Assembly (NCBI RefSeq): GCF_017303275.1
Contig: NZ_JAFKOJ010000016.1
Location: 1 to 62,813, forward strand
Origin: Bacillus sp. NTK034
Lineage (GTDB): Bacteria; Bacillota; Bacilli; Bacillales; Cytobacillaceae
Direction: 5' to 3'
DNA: 62,813 nt
A program made the position numbers and the translations under genes. The notes under the pieces are model-generated. The model did not search any database and was not told the DNA's origin. It was given only the letters and a program-made list of their open reading frames with translations. Of this stretch, positions 49,786 to 58,479 are shown in pieces. The number at the start of each line of letters is the position of its first letter. The first letter of the stretch is position 1.

Positions 49786-52559
49786 TACTTAGTCCCTCCT
49801 GTCAGGCCTGCAATGGGCTCATAATCTTCTCGTGCCCATTTTCGTTCCACCTGTACACCGAGCTGCGGATTTCGTTTTGCATAACGGGGATTATATAACG
49901 GAAGCGGCGTACTGCCTTTTGCCTTTAATATTTCCATTTTTACTTTTGTCTGCTTATAGGCTGGTGTCTGTGTCCGAACATCACCGACACTTCCAGTTAA
50001 TAGATTGATCGCATTTTCATGACTGACTGAATGCATAGGGACATACAGTTCTTTCCCCTGTACCCGATCGGTTATGATCGTACGAAGCTTTATTGCTCCA
50101 TACGGGGACACAAGACGTACAAGCGACCCGTCCTTAACACCTCGTTCACGTGCCAGATCCGGGGAAACTTCCACGAATACCTCAGGCAGTTTATACTGAA
50201 GCCCCTTGGATTTATTGGTCATGTTTCCTTCATGGAAATGTTCTAGTAGCCGTCCATTATTCAATGTCAGATCGTATTCCAGCGAAAATTCAATAGGCGG
50301 AACAAATTCCACTAGGGAAAGGCGGGCTTTTCCATCTGGAAAGTTAAACCGTTCCGTATAAAGGAGGGGCTCATCGGTTCCATCTTTTTGTACCGGCCAT
50401 ATTAAGCTGTTCCATCCCTCAAGCCGTTCATACGATACCCCTTCAAAAATCGGAGATAAGCCTGCAATTTCATCCATTATTTCGCTCGGATGTCCGTAAT
50501 TCCAATCAGCTCCCATGTATTGGGCGATTTGCTGAATAATCCACCAATCGGGTTTAGATTCACCCAATGGTTCCAGCGCACGATAGAGCCGCTGAATGCG
50601 CCGCTCTGTATTGGTAAATGTTCCGTCTTTCTCTAGTGATGGAGCTGCCGGCAAGACGACATCTGCAAATTGGGCCGTTTTGGTAAGAAACACATCCTGG
50701 ACAACAAAGAATTCCAGTTTACTGAGAGTATCATGCACATGGTTGGAGTTTGAATCGACCCATGCCATATCCTCTCCCATTAGATACATAGCTTTTAAAT
50801 CGCCCTTCTCCACTGCTTCTAACATTTCAATATTGGTTAGGCCAGGCATTTCGGAAATTCTGACGCCATATGCCTGTTCAAACTTCGCCCTGGCCAAATC
50901 ATCTGCCAGACGCTGATTCCCTGGAAGCCATTGCGGCAGAGTCCCCATATCACAGGATCCCTGTACATTATTATGCCCCCTAAGAGGATATGCCCCTGCA
51001 CCAGGACGGCCAAAGTTCCCTGTTACAAGCAGAAGATTCGCGATCGCAGCGGATGTATGAGAACCTGCTACATTTTGGGTTACCCCCATTCCCCATAACA
51101 CGCATGTTCCATCTGCTTCATGTATCATTCTGGCCGTTTTGATAAGATGTTCTTTTGAAAGCCCCGTTACTTCCTCTGCATATTCAAGGGTGTATTTTTC
51201 AAGGAGTGACAGATACTCACTGTATTGATTTACACGTTTTTCAATAAAGGTTTCATCATGCCAGCCTTGATCGATGATATATTTGGCAACAGCTGTTATC
51301 CATACATAATCCGTTCCCTGTTTTGGATGCAGATACAGATCAGATCGCTTAGCCATTTCATGTTTTCGAAGATCTGACACAATCAGCTTCTGGCCATATA
51401 ATTTCTTTGCACGCTTCACCCTTGTCGCAAGCACTGGGTGGCCTTCAGTTGGGTTTGCACCAATAATGATCACAAGCCCTGCACTCACAATATCTTTAAT
51501 CGTGCCGGAGTCGCCTCCATGTCCAACTGTCGCAAGCAGCCCATCGGTTGCAGGTGACTGGCAATATCGTGAACAATTGTCAATATTGTTTGATTCAAAC
51601 ACCTGCCGGGCTAATTTTTGCATAAGATAAGCGTCTTCATTCGTTGTTTTGGAAGAACTGACAAATCCTAGACCACGCCCTCCATACATTTGCTTGATCG
51701 AGCCCAATTTTTCTGCAATCAATGTCAGGGCTTCATCCCAGGAGGCAGGAACAAACTCATCCCCCTTTCGGATTAAAGGGGTTGTAAGACGCTGCTCACT
51801 ATTGATAAAATCCCACCCAAACTTTCCTTTAACACAGGTAGAAACACTGTTAACAGGCCCATTTTCAGTCGGCTCGATCTTTAAGATTTCACGGCCCTTT
51901 GTCCATACTTCAAATGAACACCCCACTCCGCAAAACGTACAAACGGTTTTGGTTTTCTTTGTGCGGGTATCCCGCATGGCAGCCTCTACTTCTGACAAGG
52001 CAAAGATGGTCTTATAGTCGGGTTCGACTTCTTTAATCAGATCTACCATTGGGTTTAATAAATCATTTGGAATAGCGGTCATAAGACCAGCTTCCCCAAG
52101 CATTGATTTTTCCATTAGCGCGTTACATGGACAAACCGTTGCACACTGTCCGCAGGATACGCAGGAAGATTCATTGATGGATGAATCTTTATCCCAAATG
52201 ACACGCGGCATTTTCCGCTCCCAATCAATCGTCAGTGTTTCATTAACCTGTAAATCCTGGCATACTTCCACACAGCGCCCGCAAAGAATACACTGATTGG
52301 GATCATATCGATAAAAAGGATGTGACATATCCACTTCGTATCCTTTTTCCCGGAATGGACGGGTTTGATGTTCCACTTCTAAAAATTCAGCGGTATTATG
52401 AACACGGCAATTCCCATTGTTATTGTCGCAAACCGTACAATAAAGCAAGTGATTCTCAAGGATGCGGTCCATTGCCTCTGATTGTGCCGTTTTGGCCCGT
52501 TCTGAGGAAGTCAGGATATCCATTCCTTCCTCCATTTGCGTAGAACAGGCTCTCCTCAT
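49785..52559 (-). CDS. fdhF: Formate dehydrogenase alpha subunit, lacking its N-terminal [2Fe-2S] part
   Basis: This is a Mo/W-bis-MGD oxidoreductase of YjgC/YrhE type. From the N-terminus it shows RACST...MDI, a CTVCDNNNGNC segment, two ferredoxin-like [4Fe-4S] motifs (CILCGRCVEVC; CVSCGQCATVCPC), the molybdopterin-domain CTFCGVGC, and the active-site DNCSRYCQSPATDG with Cys rather than Sec, then the C-terminal domain. The frame begins at ATG 52559, which is really mid-protein: the preceding 60 residues are in another frame (52556-52738). About 16 bases have been lost, including the DTC cysteine codon. The ATGA overlap of the two ORFs could allow coupled translation. Confidence 0.9.
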   Translation of the reverse strand: MRRACSTQMEEGMDILTSSERAKTAQSEAMDRILENHLLYCTVCDNNNGNCRVHNTAEFLEVEHQTRPFREKGYEVDMSHPFYRYDPNQCILCGRCVEVCQDLQVNETLTIDWERKMPRVIWDKDSSINESSCVSCGQCATVCPCNALMEKSMLGEAGLMTAIPNDLLNPMVDLIKEVEPDYKTIFALSEVEAAMRDTRTKKTKTVCTFCGVGCSFEVWTKGREILKIEPTENGPVNSVSTCVKGKFGWDFINSEQRLTTPLIRKGDEFVPASWDEALTLIAEKLGSIKQMYGGRGLGFVSSSKTTNEDAYLMQKLARQVFESNNIDNCSRYCQSPATDGLLATVGHGGDSGTIKDIVSAGLVIIIGANPTEGHPVLATRVKRAKKLYGQKLIVSDLRKHEMAKRSDLYLHPKQGTDYVWITAVAKYIIDQGWHDETFIEKRVNQYSEYLSLLEKYTLEYAEEVTGLSKEHLIKTARMIHEADGTCVLWGMGVTQNVAGSHTSAAIANLLLVTGNFGRPGAGAYPLRGHNNVQGSCDMGTLPQWLPGNQRLADDLARAKFEQAYGVRISEMPGLTNIEMLEAVEKGDLKAMYLMGEDMAWVDSNSNHVHDTLSKLEFFVVQDVFLTKTAQFADVVLPAAPSLEKDGTFTNTERRIQRLYRALEPLGESKPDWWIIQQIAQYMGADWNYGHPSEIMDEIAGLSPIFEGVSYERLEGWNSLIWPVQKDGTDEPLLYTERFNFPDGKARLSLVEFVPPIEFSLEYDLTLNNGRLLEHFHEGNMTNKSKGLQYKLPEVFVEVSPDLARERGVKDGSLVRLVSPYGAIKLRTIITDRVQGKELYVPMHSVSHENAINLLTGSVGDVRTQTPAYKQTKVKMEILKAKGSTPLPLYNPRYAKRNPQLGVQVERKWAREDYEPIAGLTGGTK

Positions 52560-52738
52560 TTCCCCATCGTGTCACAAGTCTGTATTGGGCCTAATACCTC
52601 TGAATAGCAGATATGCGGGTGCTCTATCCCTTGCTGCAAAAGATAATCGAGGATACGAGTCCCCTTTTCCGCCTCGCGTACCTCCCCATTAATCTTTACT
52701 CTGACTGTTTCTGACAATGTAAACTCCCCTTTTCCCAA
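52556..52738 (-). pseudogene. Detached N-terminal [2Fe-2S] segment of fdhF
   Basis: The frame encodes ETVRVKINGEVREAEKGTRI, DYLLQQGIEHPHICYSEV and GPIQTCDT, the start of the [2Fe-2S] domain, then MGK and stop. AAGGGGAG precedes the start. The missing C-M-V-E-V segment between T and the downstream N-G-E-M-R-R-A-C contains a cluster ligand, so the cluster is probably not formed even if both pieces are made. Confidence 0.8.
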
Positions 52739-52745
52739 AATAAAA

Positions 52746-52802
52746 AGCCCGCCATAAAATAGTTTTGTGCATGAATATACACAAACTATTTTATGGCGGG
52801 CT
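52746..52802 (-). terminator. Long near-perfect inverted repeat upstream of fdhF
   Basis: AGCCCGCCATAAAATAGTTT (52746 on) pairs over 23 bases with its complement ending at 52802, with one bulged base and an 11-base loop. On the minus strand it is followed by TTTTTATTTT, so it can act as a terminator. It lies only about 10 bases before the fdhF ribosome site and may be an attenuator of fdhF or the end of the upstream DUF402 transcript. Confidence 0.65.
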
Positions 52803-52984
52803 AATCTCTAAGCAGGTTATCCTACTAGTTATCCATCTCACCATTATACATTTAAGAAAAGACATAGAGTCAGGCAATTATACATTACGTAACTTCCATG
52901 AACTTTTATACTGTCATTATAGTGCTTTTTATATTTAATATCAATATCAAATTATTGGCCTTAAATCCCCTCTTATTTCTGGGA

Positions 52985-53557
52985 TTAAGTATTTTCCGTA
53001 TGCTTATTCACAAACTTCTCCAACAAAAGAATAAATTTATCGTGTGCATAAATGCCTTCAGATTCTGAAATAGTTTGAAGATGAACATTATGAATAGATT
53101 TTATTAATAAGTTTAAAGCCTGCTGGACCGAACCATTCTCAAATTTCTCCAATGACTCAGGCAATTCATCCTCGTCTAAAATAAAATATTCTCCATTCGG
53201 AAGCACCAAAATATCGATTATTAAATCTTCAAAAGATACCATTCCATCGCCTATCACTGTATTTCTTACAATGTTAAAGTAAGAGCCTAAATAATTTCCT
53301 TTATGATCTCTCCAGAAATATAAATTATATGGGCGATCTTCCCAGTAATAAGCAATCGTATAACTGCCTTTCGGTATGGTTAATCGAGCTTGATGAGCTA
53401 TCATTGTAAAAGTGTCTTCAATAATATGAAAAAGCACCGCACTCTGATTTTGTGCTGTCAGCAGCATACAATTATATTCCACGACCTGGGAATCGTACCG
53501 TATTTTTCTTTCTATTACTTCAGCCCCATAAAATTGATGAGTTCTTACATTTAATAT
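52985..53557 (-). CDS. DUF402 family protein
   Basis: The recognisable protein (DRPYNLYFWRDHKGNYLGSY, then LIIDILVLPNGEYFILDEDE) is the DUF402/FomD-like fold, related to nucleoside-diphosphate phosphatases that use paired Asp/Glu and metal. The annotated GTG at 53482 has no ribosome site, while homology-like sequence continues upstream (NVRTHQFYGAEVIERKIRYD). GGGAGG lies 8 bases before an in-frame ATA at 53557. The true start is therefore likely near 53557 with a non-standard codon, or has been mutated. Confidence 0.78.
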   Translation of the reverse strand: MLNVRTHQFYGAEVIERKIRYDSQVVEYNCMLLTAQNQSAVLFHIIEDTFTMIAHQARLTIPKGSYTIAYYWEDRPYNLYFWRDHKGNYLGSYFNIVRNTVIGDGMVSFEDLIIDILVLPNGEYFILDEDELPESLEKFENGSVQQALNLLIKSIHNVHLQTISESEGIYAHDKFILLLEKFVNKHTENT

Positions 53558-53586
53558 TGCTGAAACCTCCCTTTGTCAAATATGAA

Positions 53587-54051
53587 CTAGTCAGCAAAAA
53601 TTAAATTCATTATGTACTGTTCTCCAATTGGCCCTATTTTTCTGCGTCCTGTATCCTCAAATCCAACTTTCTCATACAGTTTTTGAGCAGCTATGTTTTT
53701 ATGATTAACAGCTAACACGATTTCATTACAGTCAGGGAATTCGTCAGCAGCAAATTTTCTTAATAATAACATAGCCTGCTTTGCATATCCTCGTCCTTGC
53801 TTAGCCTGGTTAATGGATAATGATGTTAGCAGCATCGCCTGCGGATTGTCCGAATACTCCTTTACTCTTTCAGTTGAATGCAATAAAAAGAAGCCTACTG
53901 GTTCTCCATCACAAAGGAAAACGATCCGATGCTGGCCTTCTGATGCTTCTTTATAATTGCTTGGCAGTGAAGTGAATTGAACCTGCTCTTTAGTAAGCTC
54001 AAAAGAATTCAAGATATCCATATGATCATTAGTAAAATGTTTTAATTCCAA
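53587..54051 (-). CDS. GNAT acetyltransferase, start region possibly frameshifted
   Basis: The 154-residue protein has the GNAT core: VGFFLLHS, LLTSLSINQAKQGRGYAKQA (acetyl-CoA loop) and NIAAQKLYEKVGFEDTGRR. The in-frame TTG 54051 has no ribosome site. GAGGGGGAG precedes ATG 54068, which would join in frame (MKKTNYLELKHF) only if the six-base A-run after it were seven. The substrate is unknown. Confidence 0.82.
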   Translation of the reverse strand: MELKHFTNDHMDILNSFELTKEQVQFTSLPSNYKEASEGQHRIVFLCDGEPVGFFLLHSTERVKEYSDNPQAMLLTSLSINQAKQGRGYAKQAMLLLRKFAADEFPDCNEIVLAVNHKNIAAQKLYEKVGFEDTGRRKIGPIGEQYIMNLIFAD

Positions 54052-54151
54052 ATAATTTGTTTTTTCATTTATTCTCCCCCTCAGTTCAATAGTAAGATAA
54101 GAACAAGTGTTTGTACAGTTAAAAATTTTATCATTAAACCAAAAATGAATC

Positions 54152-54182
54152 TAAAAAATAAGCTGCCGTGATGGCAGCTGGC
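54152..54182 (-). terminator. Terminator after methyltransferase gene
   Basis: CAGCTGCC and GGCAGCTT arms around ATCAC, followed by ATTTTTTAG on the minus strand. It resembles the terminator half of the dispersed repeat. Confidence 0.75.
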
Positions 54183-54183
54183 A

Positions 54184-54807
54184 CTATTTTTTCTTGCATT
54201 TTATCATGAAGAAGTTTATTGATGGTTTATTTTTCATATCCTTATTTGGCTCGTCAATTTCTGAAATCCCTATCAGGCCGTATTGTCCAAATTCTTGTTT
54301 TATGGAGTGAGAATCATAAAAAAACATTTTCACACCTTCCATGATCTCAAAATAGTCTTTATCCAATTGTTTGCCCTTGCCAAACATGGGTGCTTTTTTT
54401 GAAACAGCTGTAAAAATCATATAGCCATTTGGCTTTAACTGATCATAGCAATCTTTAATGAACTTCTCTCTCTCGGCCATATTCAATAAGTGAATAAGAG
54501 CATGGGAGAATACACCAGAGTAGTGTTGTGTATCAAAAGGCATGTCAGTTACTGAGCCATGGAAAATTCCGCTGTCAATCCCATTTTGCCTCGCCAGATC
54601 AATGGCTGTTTTTGAAATCTCAATACCTGTCACATTTATGCCATTTTCAATAAAAACCTTCGCATTTCTTCCATATCCAAAACCCGGCAGCAATATATCC
54701 TTAACATTCTTTTCAAGGAAAAAGTCCCTTGTTAAGATAGCGGAATCTGCAGCCTCAAACCCCCACATCGTTTGTTTTTCTATAAAACTCGATTCCCAGA
54801 ATTCCAT
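54184..54807 (-). CDS. Class I SAM-dependent methyltransferase (TehB-like)
   Basis: The 207-residue protein has motif I ILLPGFGYGRNAKVFIENG, motif II VTGIEISKTAI and FSHALIHLLN, as in small-molecule methyltransferases of the TehB/thiopurine type. The substrate is unknown. Confidence 0.83.
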   Translation of the reverse strand: MEFWESSFIEKQTMWGFEAADSAILTRDFFLEKNVKDILLPGFGYGRNAKVFIENGINVTGIEISKTAIDLARQNGIDSGIFHGSVTDMPFDTQHYSGVFSHALIHLLNMAEREKFIKDCYDQLKPNGYMIFTAVSKKAPMFGKGKQLDKDYFEIMEGVKMFFYDSHSIKQEFGQYGLIGISEIDEPNKDMKNKPSINFFMIKCKKK

Positions 54808-55055
54808 AATATCTCTATCTCCTTTTATATTTTAATTTTCATTAGAGGGCTAAGATGTTAACACTCATATATTCTTAATTACAGACATAATGACTCTTTA
54901 ATAACTATAATTCATATTCATTTTTTTGTAAATGTAATTACTTTACAGTATTTTTTTATGCTTGTTGAACTTGGCTGCCATAAGGCTGAAATTTGATAAA
55001 CAATGATTACGGTACAACCTGGCCTGCTATAAAGTAAGAATAATAGGTAAAAGAA

Positions 55056-55103
55056 AAAAGCTTACTCAATTCGGCTAATTTAATAGCTATAAGTAAGCTT
55101 TTA
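55056..55103. terminator. Bidirectional terminator
   Basis: AAAAGCTTACT and AGTAAGCTTTT arms enclose an AT-rich loop just beyond the MFS stop. The 300 bases from 54808 to 55107 otherwise show only AT-rich DNA. Confidence 0.7.
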
Positions 55104-55107
55104 ATGA

Positions 55108-56577
55108 TTAGTATTTTTGCAGTAAACTGGTCAACAGCCCCTTATCCAGACTGCCTTTTCCTGTTGGCTTTGCCTCATCATGCCACCAGTAGGCTTTTTC
55201 CGGATTTTTTAGGACTTCTTTTATCTCACTCGGATGTTCAACGACTGGAGCGGAGCCGCGAAGCGACCTGCCTGCAGTCTCTCTTACAAATAGAGTGACA
55301 ACTACAATTCCGAATGCACACATGCCCATCAGGTAAAATGCCGGTACCATTTTATTATCTGTTACACTCACCAGCCATGCCACAAGCAGCGGAGTCGTTC
55401 CTCCAAAAAGTGATGTCGCCGTATTATATGTGATGGCAAGTGCACCGTAACGCACTTTCGTGAAAAATAAAGATGGCAGAGTAGCCGGCAGGGACCCTTG
55501 CAAGGTGGACAGCAGCGCACCAAGAATCAGCAATCCAAAAAATGCAGCATAAATATTGCCTGAACGAACCAGCATGAATGCAGGTATGCTTAGTACAATC
55601 GCCCCCAATAAGCCTGCTTTTAATATTCGGTTCCTGCCATAGCGATCACTTAAATGGCCCATTGCCAAAACCATTGGAACCATCGCAATCATGACAAGCA
55701 CAAGAAGCAATAACCCCTTCTGTTCACTGTAGCCAAGTTCTTCTGACATATATGAAGGCATATAGGTGAGAACGGTGTAACTCATTACATTGTAAAATAT
55801 AACGATTGCTGTACAGATTAATAGCGCCTTCCAATGCTCAGCAAAAATCTCTCTTAAAGATGAATGTTCTTTTCTTTCTTCTATAGTTTGATTCATCGCT
55901 TCAAATGCTGGAGTTTCATCCAAATGATTACGGAAGTAGAAGCCGATTATGCCAAGTGGAGCAGCAATGAAGAAAGGTATTCTCCAGCCCCAATCCACCA
56001 TCGTCTCACTTCCAAGAATAGATGTCAGAAGGGTTACAAGGCCGGCACCCGCTATAAATCCTACCAGTGTTCCAACCTCTAAACCGCTTGCCATAAAGCT
56101 GCGTTTTTTATCGGGAGTGGTTTCCGCAATGTAGGTCATAGCCCCCGCATACTCACCACCAGTTGAGAAACCTTGAACGAGTCTGGCTAATAGCAATAAG
56201 ACCTGTGCAGTAATCCCAATTGCTGCGAAACTGGGTATTAAACCAATACTAAGGGTAGCAGCAGACATCAGAATCATGGTGAGTGCCAGAACATTCTTCC
56301 GGCCAATACGGTCACCCATCATACCAAAGAATATACCCCCTAGCGGCCGTGCTATAAAAGCCACCGCGAATGTAGCAAAAGCATATATTAACTGAAAGGA
56401 TGGATCAATTTCCGGAAAAAAAACTTTTCCAATTGTAACGGCTAAGAAGGAATAAATACCAAAATCAAACCACTCCATCGCATTCCCGATAGATGTACCC
56501 ATCATAGATTTTCTAGCGACACTGCTGTCTACTACTGAAATATCTTTTTTCTCTACGTCTCTTGGTTGCTTATTCAC
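55108..56577 (-). CDS. MFS transporter of the metabolite:H+ symporter family (ProP-like)
   Basis: The 489-residue protein has 12 helices and the MHS signatures SIGNAMEWFDFGIYSFLAV, RPLGGIFFGMMGDRIGRKN and RLVQGFSTGGEYAGAMTYI. Relatives import proline, betaine or dicarboxylates with protons. The start is GTG with AGGAGGG upstream. The C-terminal tail has a soluble extension with KAYWWHDEAKPTGKGSL, unlike the coiled coil of E. coli ProP. Confidence 0.88.
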   Translation of the reverse strand: MNKQPRDVEKKDISVVDSSVARKSMMGTSIGNAMEWFDFGIYSFLAVTIGKVFFPEIDPSFQLIYAFATFAVAFIARPLGGIFFGMMGDRIGRKNVLALTMILMSAATLSIGLIPSFAAIGITAQVLLLLARLVQGFSTGGEYAGAMTYIAETTPDKKRSFMASGLEVGTLVGFIAGAGLVTLLTSILGSETMVDWGWRIPFFIAAPLGIIGFYFRNHLDETPAFEAMNQTIEERKEHSSLREIFAEHWKALLICTAIVIFYNVMSYTVLTYMPSYMSEELGYSEQKGLLLLVLVMIAMVPMVLAMGHLSDRYGRNRILKAGLLGAIVLSIPAFMLVRSGNIYAAFFGLLILGALLSTLQGSLPATLPSLFFTKVRYGALAITYNTATSLFGGTTPLLVAWLVSVTDNKMVPAFYLMGMCAFGIVVVTLFVRETAGRSLRGSAPVVEHPSEIKEVLKNPEKAYWWHDEAKPTGKGSLDKGLLTSLLQKY

Positions 56578-56703
56578 ATTTTCCCTCCTGAATATCTTTT
56601 AATAGATAAATTGCTTAATAGTTTTTTCCCTGTCTTTTATCTATAAAACAATACAATTTTTGGAAATTATCAGAAAAGCCTTTATCAATACCTTCGACTA
56701 GTT

Positions 56704-56740
56704 AATCAAAAAAGCTGCCTTATTTGGCAGCTAATCTTGA
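56704..56740 (-). repeat. Repeat-like terminator R17
   Basis: AGCTGCC-TTATTT-GGCAGCT followed by AATCTTGAATAAAAGCGG keeps the terminator half and gene-side flank of the dispersed repeat, but there is no GGGGCAG tail. It overlaps the end of the Nudix gene. Confidence 0.55.
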
Positions 56741-57174
56741 ATAAAAGCGGTATAATTTACGTCAACCCAATTAGTAGTTTTTCCTAAGATAAGATCGTCT
56801 TTGAATAATTCTTCATATATAACAGATAATTCATCCGGAAAGTTCACTTTCCCAGCATCACTAACAAATCGGATTCCCTTTATCTTATTTAATTCATTTA
56901 TACAAGGTTCACCGCTGACAGAATCTGCAAAGTAGAAGAAACCCGTCCACTTGATATCGCTGAAATAGAAATCTTCCTGATGTACCTCAGTAAGTGCATG
57001 AACAGTTAATCCGATTTCCTCTTTTACTTCCCGTATTGCACACTCGAAAGGGGTTTCTCCTAATTCTTGTTTCCCCCCTGGCAAATTCCACAGATCCCCT
57101 CTATCCTGTACTGTTAAAATATGATGGTCCCCACCTTTTATCAGGACACGAGTAAAAATATTTTGCATAAACAC
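56731..57174 (-). CDS. Nudix hydrolase
   Basis: The 147-residue protein has a complete Nudix box, GGKQELGETPFECAIREVKE followed by EIGL. It cleaves a nucleoside diphosphate linked to another moiety with Mg2+; the substrate is unknown. GTG 57174 follows GGAGAGG by 5 bases. It is preceded on the same strand by small membrane genes. Confidence 0.88.
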   Translation of the reverse strand: MFMQNIFTRVLIKGGDHHILTVQDRGDLWNLPGGKQELGETPFECAIREVKEEIGLTVHALTEVHQEDFYFSDIKWTGFFYFADSVSGEPCINELNKIKGIRFVSDAGKVNFPDELSVIYEELFKDDLILGKTTNWVDVNYTAFIQD

Positions 57175-57450
57175 TTTTTCCTCTCCACTAAAAGTAACAA
57201 CTTTACCGCATAGAAGATACAGCTAAATGAATAAAAATGGTGGCCAGAACTAAAAAAAACCATAAAAAAGCTAGAGTACAATACCAGTTTTTTGACCAAT
57301 TTTGGCTTACTTATTTGTTTATAAAGAATAAAGCCCAATATAATCGAAATAATCCATATAATCATGCCCCATAGGGAAAATAAAAAGTCTGAATTCGCAA
57401 TCCAAAGAATTACAATAAAAAAATAATAAGAAACAGGACAGTATTTCCAT
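57141..57450 (-). CDS. Small membrane protein, probably frameshifted
   Basis: The frame from 57365 down (IIWIISIILGFILYKQISKP, then two more hydrophobic segments) has no proper start. GGAGAG and ATG 57450 give MEILSCFLLFF, which joins the membrane frame (IVILWIANSDFLFSLWGMII) only if the seven-T run at 57417-57423 is read as six. I do not recognise the family. The C-terminus overlaps the Nudix start by 34 bases. Confidence 0.4.
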
Positions 57451-57470
57451 ATGTTCTCTCCAATTGATTG

Positions 57471-57635
57471 TTAAATATCTTTTAATTCCCTTTCAATCTC
57501 ATCATTACTCACCTTTTCAATCTCTCTTCCATTAACGTTCAGGTGTTCAGAAATAAGCTTTAATTGATATTTAATGGATGAAAGGCTGTAAATGATGTAA
57601 ACAGCTATCAAAATGTTGATTATGGTCCAAAACAT
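57471..57635 (-). CDS. 54-residue single-helix protein
   Basis: GGAGGAATAGG precedes ATG 57635. The product has a membrane helix at once (FWTIINILIAVYIIYSLSSI) and a charged tail (NVNGREIEKVSNDEIERELK). It begins a run of small minus-strand genes leading to the Nudix gene. Its strong ribosome site and composition support a real gene. Confidence 0.6.
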   Translation of the reverse strand: MFWTIINILIAVYIIYSLSSIKYQLKLISEHLNVNGREIEKVSNDEIERELKDI

Positions 57636-57675
57636 CCTATTCCTCCAATGTTTAGTATTTAATTAAATAGTAACA

Positions 57676-57715
57676 TAATTCCCCAATCCTGCCTTTGGCC
57701 GAAAAAAGAAAGCTT
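57676..57715 (-). repeat. Repeat-like copy R18
   Basis: CCTGCCTTTGGCCGAAAAAAG, then AAGCTTCCCAAATGGCAGC, a decayed copy of the dispersed repeat. There is no minus-strand gene on its right side up to 57935, so the gene it served may be lost. Confidence 0.4.
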
Positions 57716-57935
57716 CCCAAATGGCAGCAAGACTCCCTGCATTTTGCAGAAAGCTAAATGTGCATTTTATATGCAGTTTATTTCAATATAGGAGTGGTAG
57801 AAAATAATAAACCCGCCATTTTGACAGGATGATTTCATACGTACTGTCCAGTAGTTAGTAGGTGGCCGCATGCCTGCTCCTGCTTGCTGTCAACACACAC
57901 ACAGCTTAAAGACTTTCTTGAAGAGGTGAAATAGA

Positions 57936-58385
57936 ATGAAACCTTATGTAAAATTTGCAGGTATGGTTATTGTCTCCACGATTGTCATGTTCCTCTTTAA
58001 ATATTTCAGCACGTATAAATGGGAACATGTCTTCTTCAGTGAAACAAGGGCTTATATGGCTCTTTTAATGGGTGCCACGATGGCAATAATTATGTTAGCT
58101 TTTATGCGCAGCATGTTAAAAAACCGCAAATTAAATATTGGAATTGCCGCTGGAAGCATTGTCGTTTTCTTTGCCGCCTTATTTTTATTGCGAAGTCAAA
58201 CTGCTGTGGATGATGCAGACTACATGGAAGCCATGATTCCCCACCATTCCATTGCCATTTTAACCAGTGAACGGGCTCAGATATCAGACCCGAGAGTCCG
58301 TAGCCTTGCCGACACCATTATTGAAACTCAAAAAAAGGAAATTGCTGAAATGAAGAAGTTAATAAATGATCTTGAAGAAAAATAG
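57936..58385 (+). CDS. DUF305 membrane protein
   Basis: The 149-residue protein has three membrane helices and the DUF305 segment MEAMIPHHSIAILTSERA with the conserved His pair, followed by a helical Lys/Glu-rich tail. DUF305 proteins are often found with copper genes, and a broken cueP lies convergent to it. AAGAGGTGA precedes ATG 57936. The 300 bases before it hold R18, a GT/CA-rich run near 57890 and nothing else I can name. Confidence 0.85.
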   Translation: MKPYVKFAGMVIVSTIVMFLFKYFSTYKWEHVFFSETRAYMALLMGATMAIIMLAFMRSMLKNRKLNIGIAAGSIVVFFAALFLLRSQTAVDDADYMEAMIPHHSIAILTSERAQISDPRVRSLADTIIETQKKEIAEMKKLINDLEEK

Positions 58386-58436
58386 CCAAATCAAAAGTAG
58401 TTGAAAATGCTGCTGCAAAAATTGAAACCTGTACAA

Positions 58437-58466
58437 AAAGCTCGGGCTATAAAAACCCGAGCTTTT
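58437..58466. terminator. Bidirectional terminator
   Basis: AAAAGCTCGGG and CCCGAGCTTTT arms between the convergent DUF305 and cueP genes. Confidence 0.8.
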
Positions 58467-58479
58467 GTATATTGAGTTA

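Noticed and set aside
49785..52559. Formate dehydrogenase as a selenoprotein
   Set aside because: The catalytic position reads Cys (DNCSRYCQ), and the stop at 52556 is explained by a small deletion with a frameshift, not by UGA in frame with the downstream protein.
57890..57905. CA-repeat run as a CRISPR or tandem-repeat locus
   Set aside because: ACACACACAC is a short dinucleotide run with no spaced repeats.
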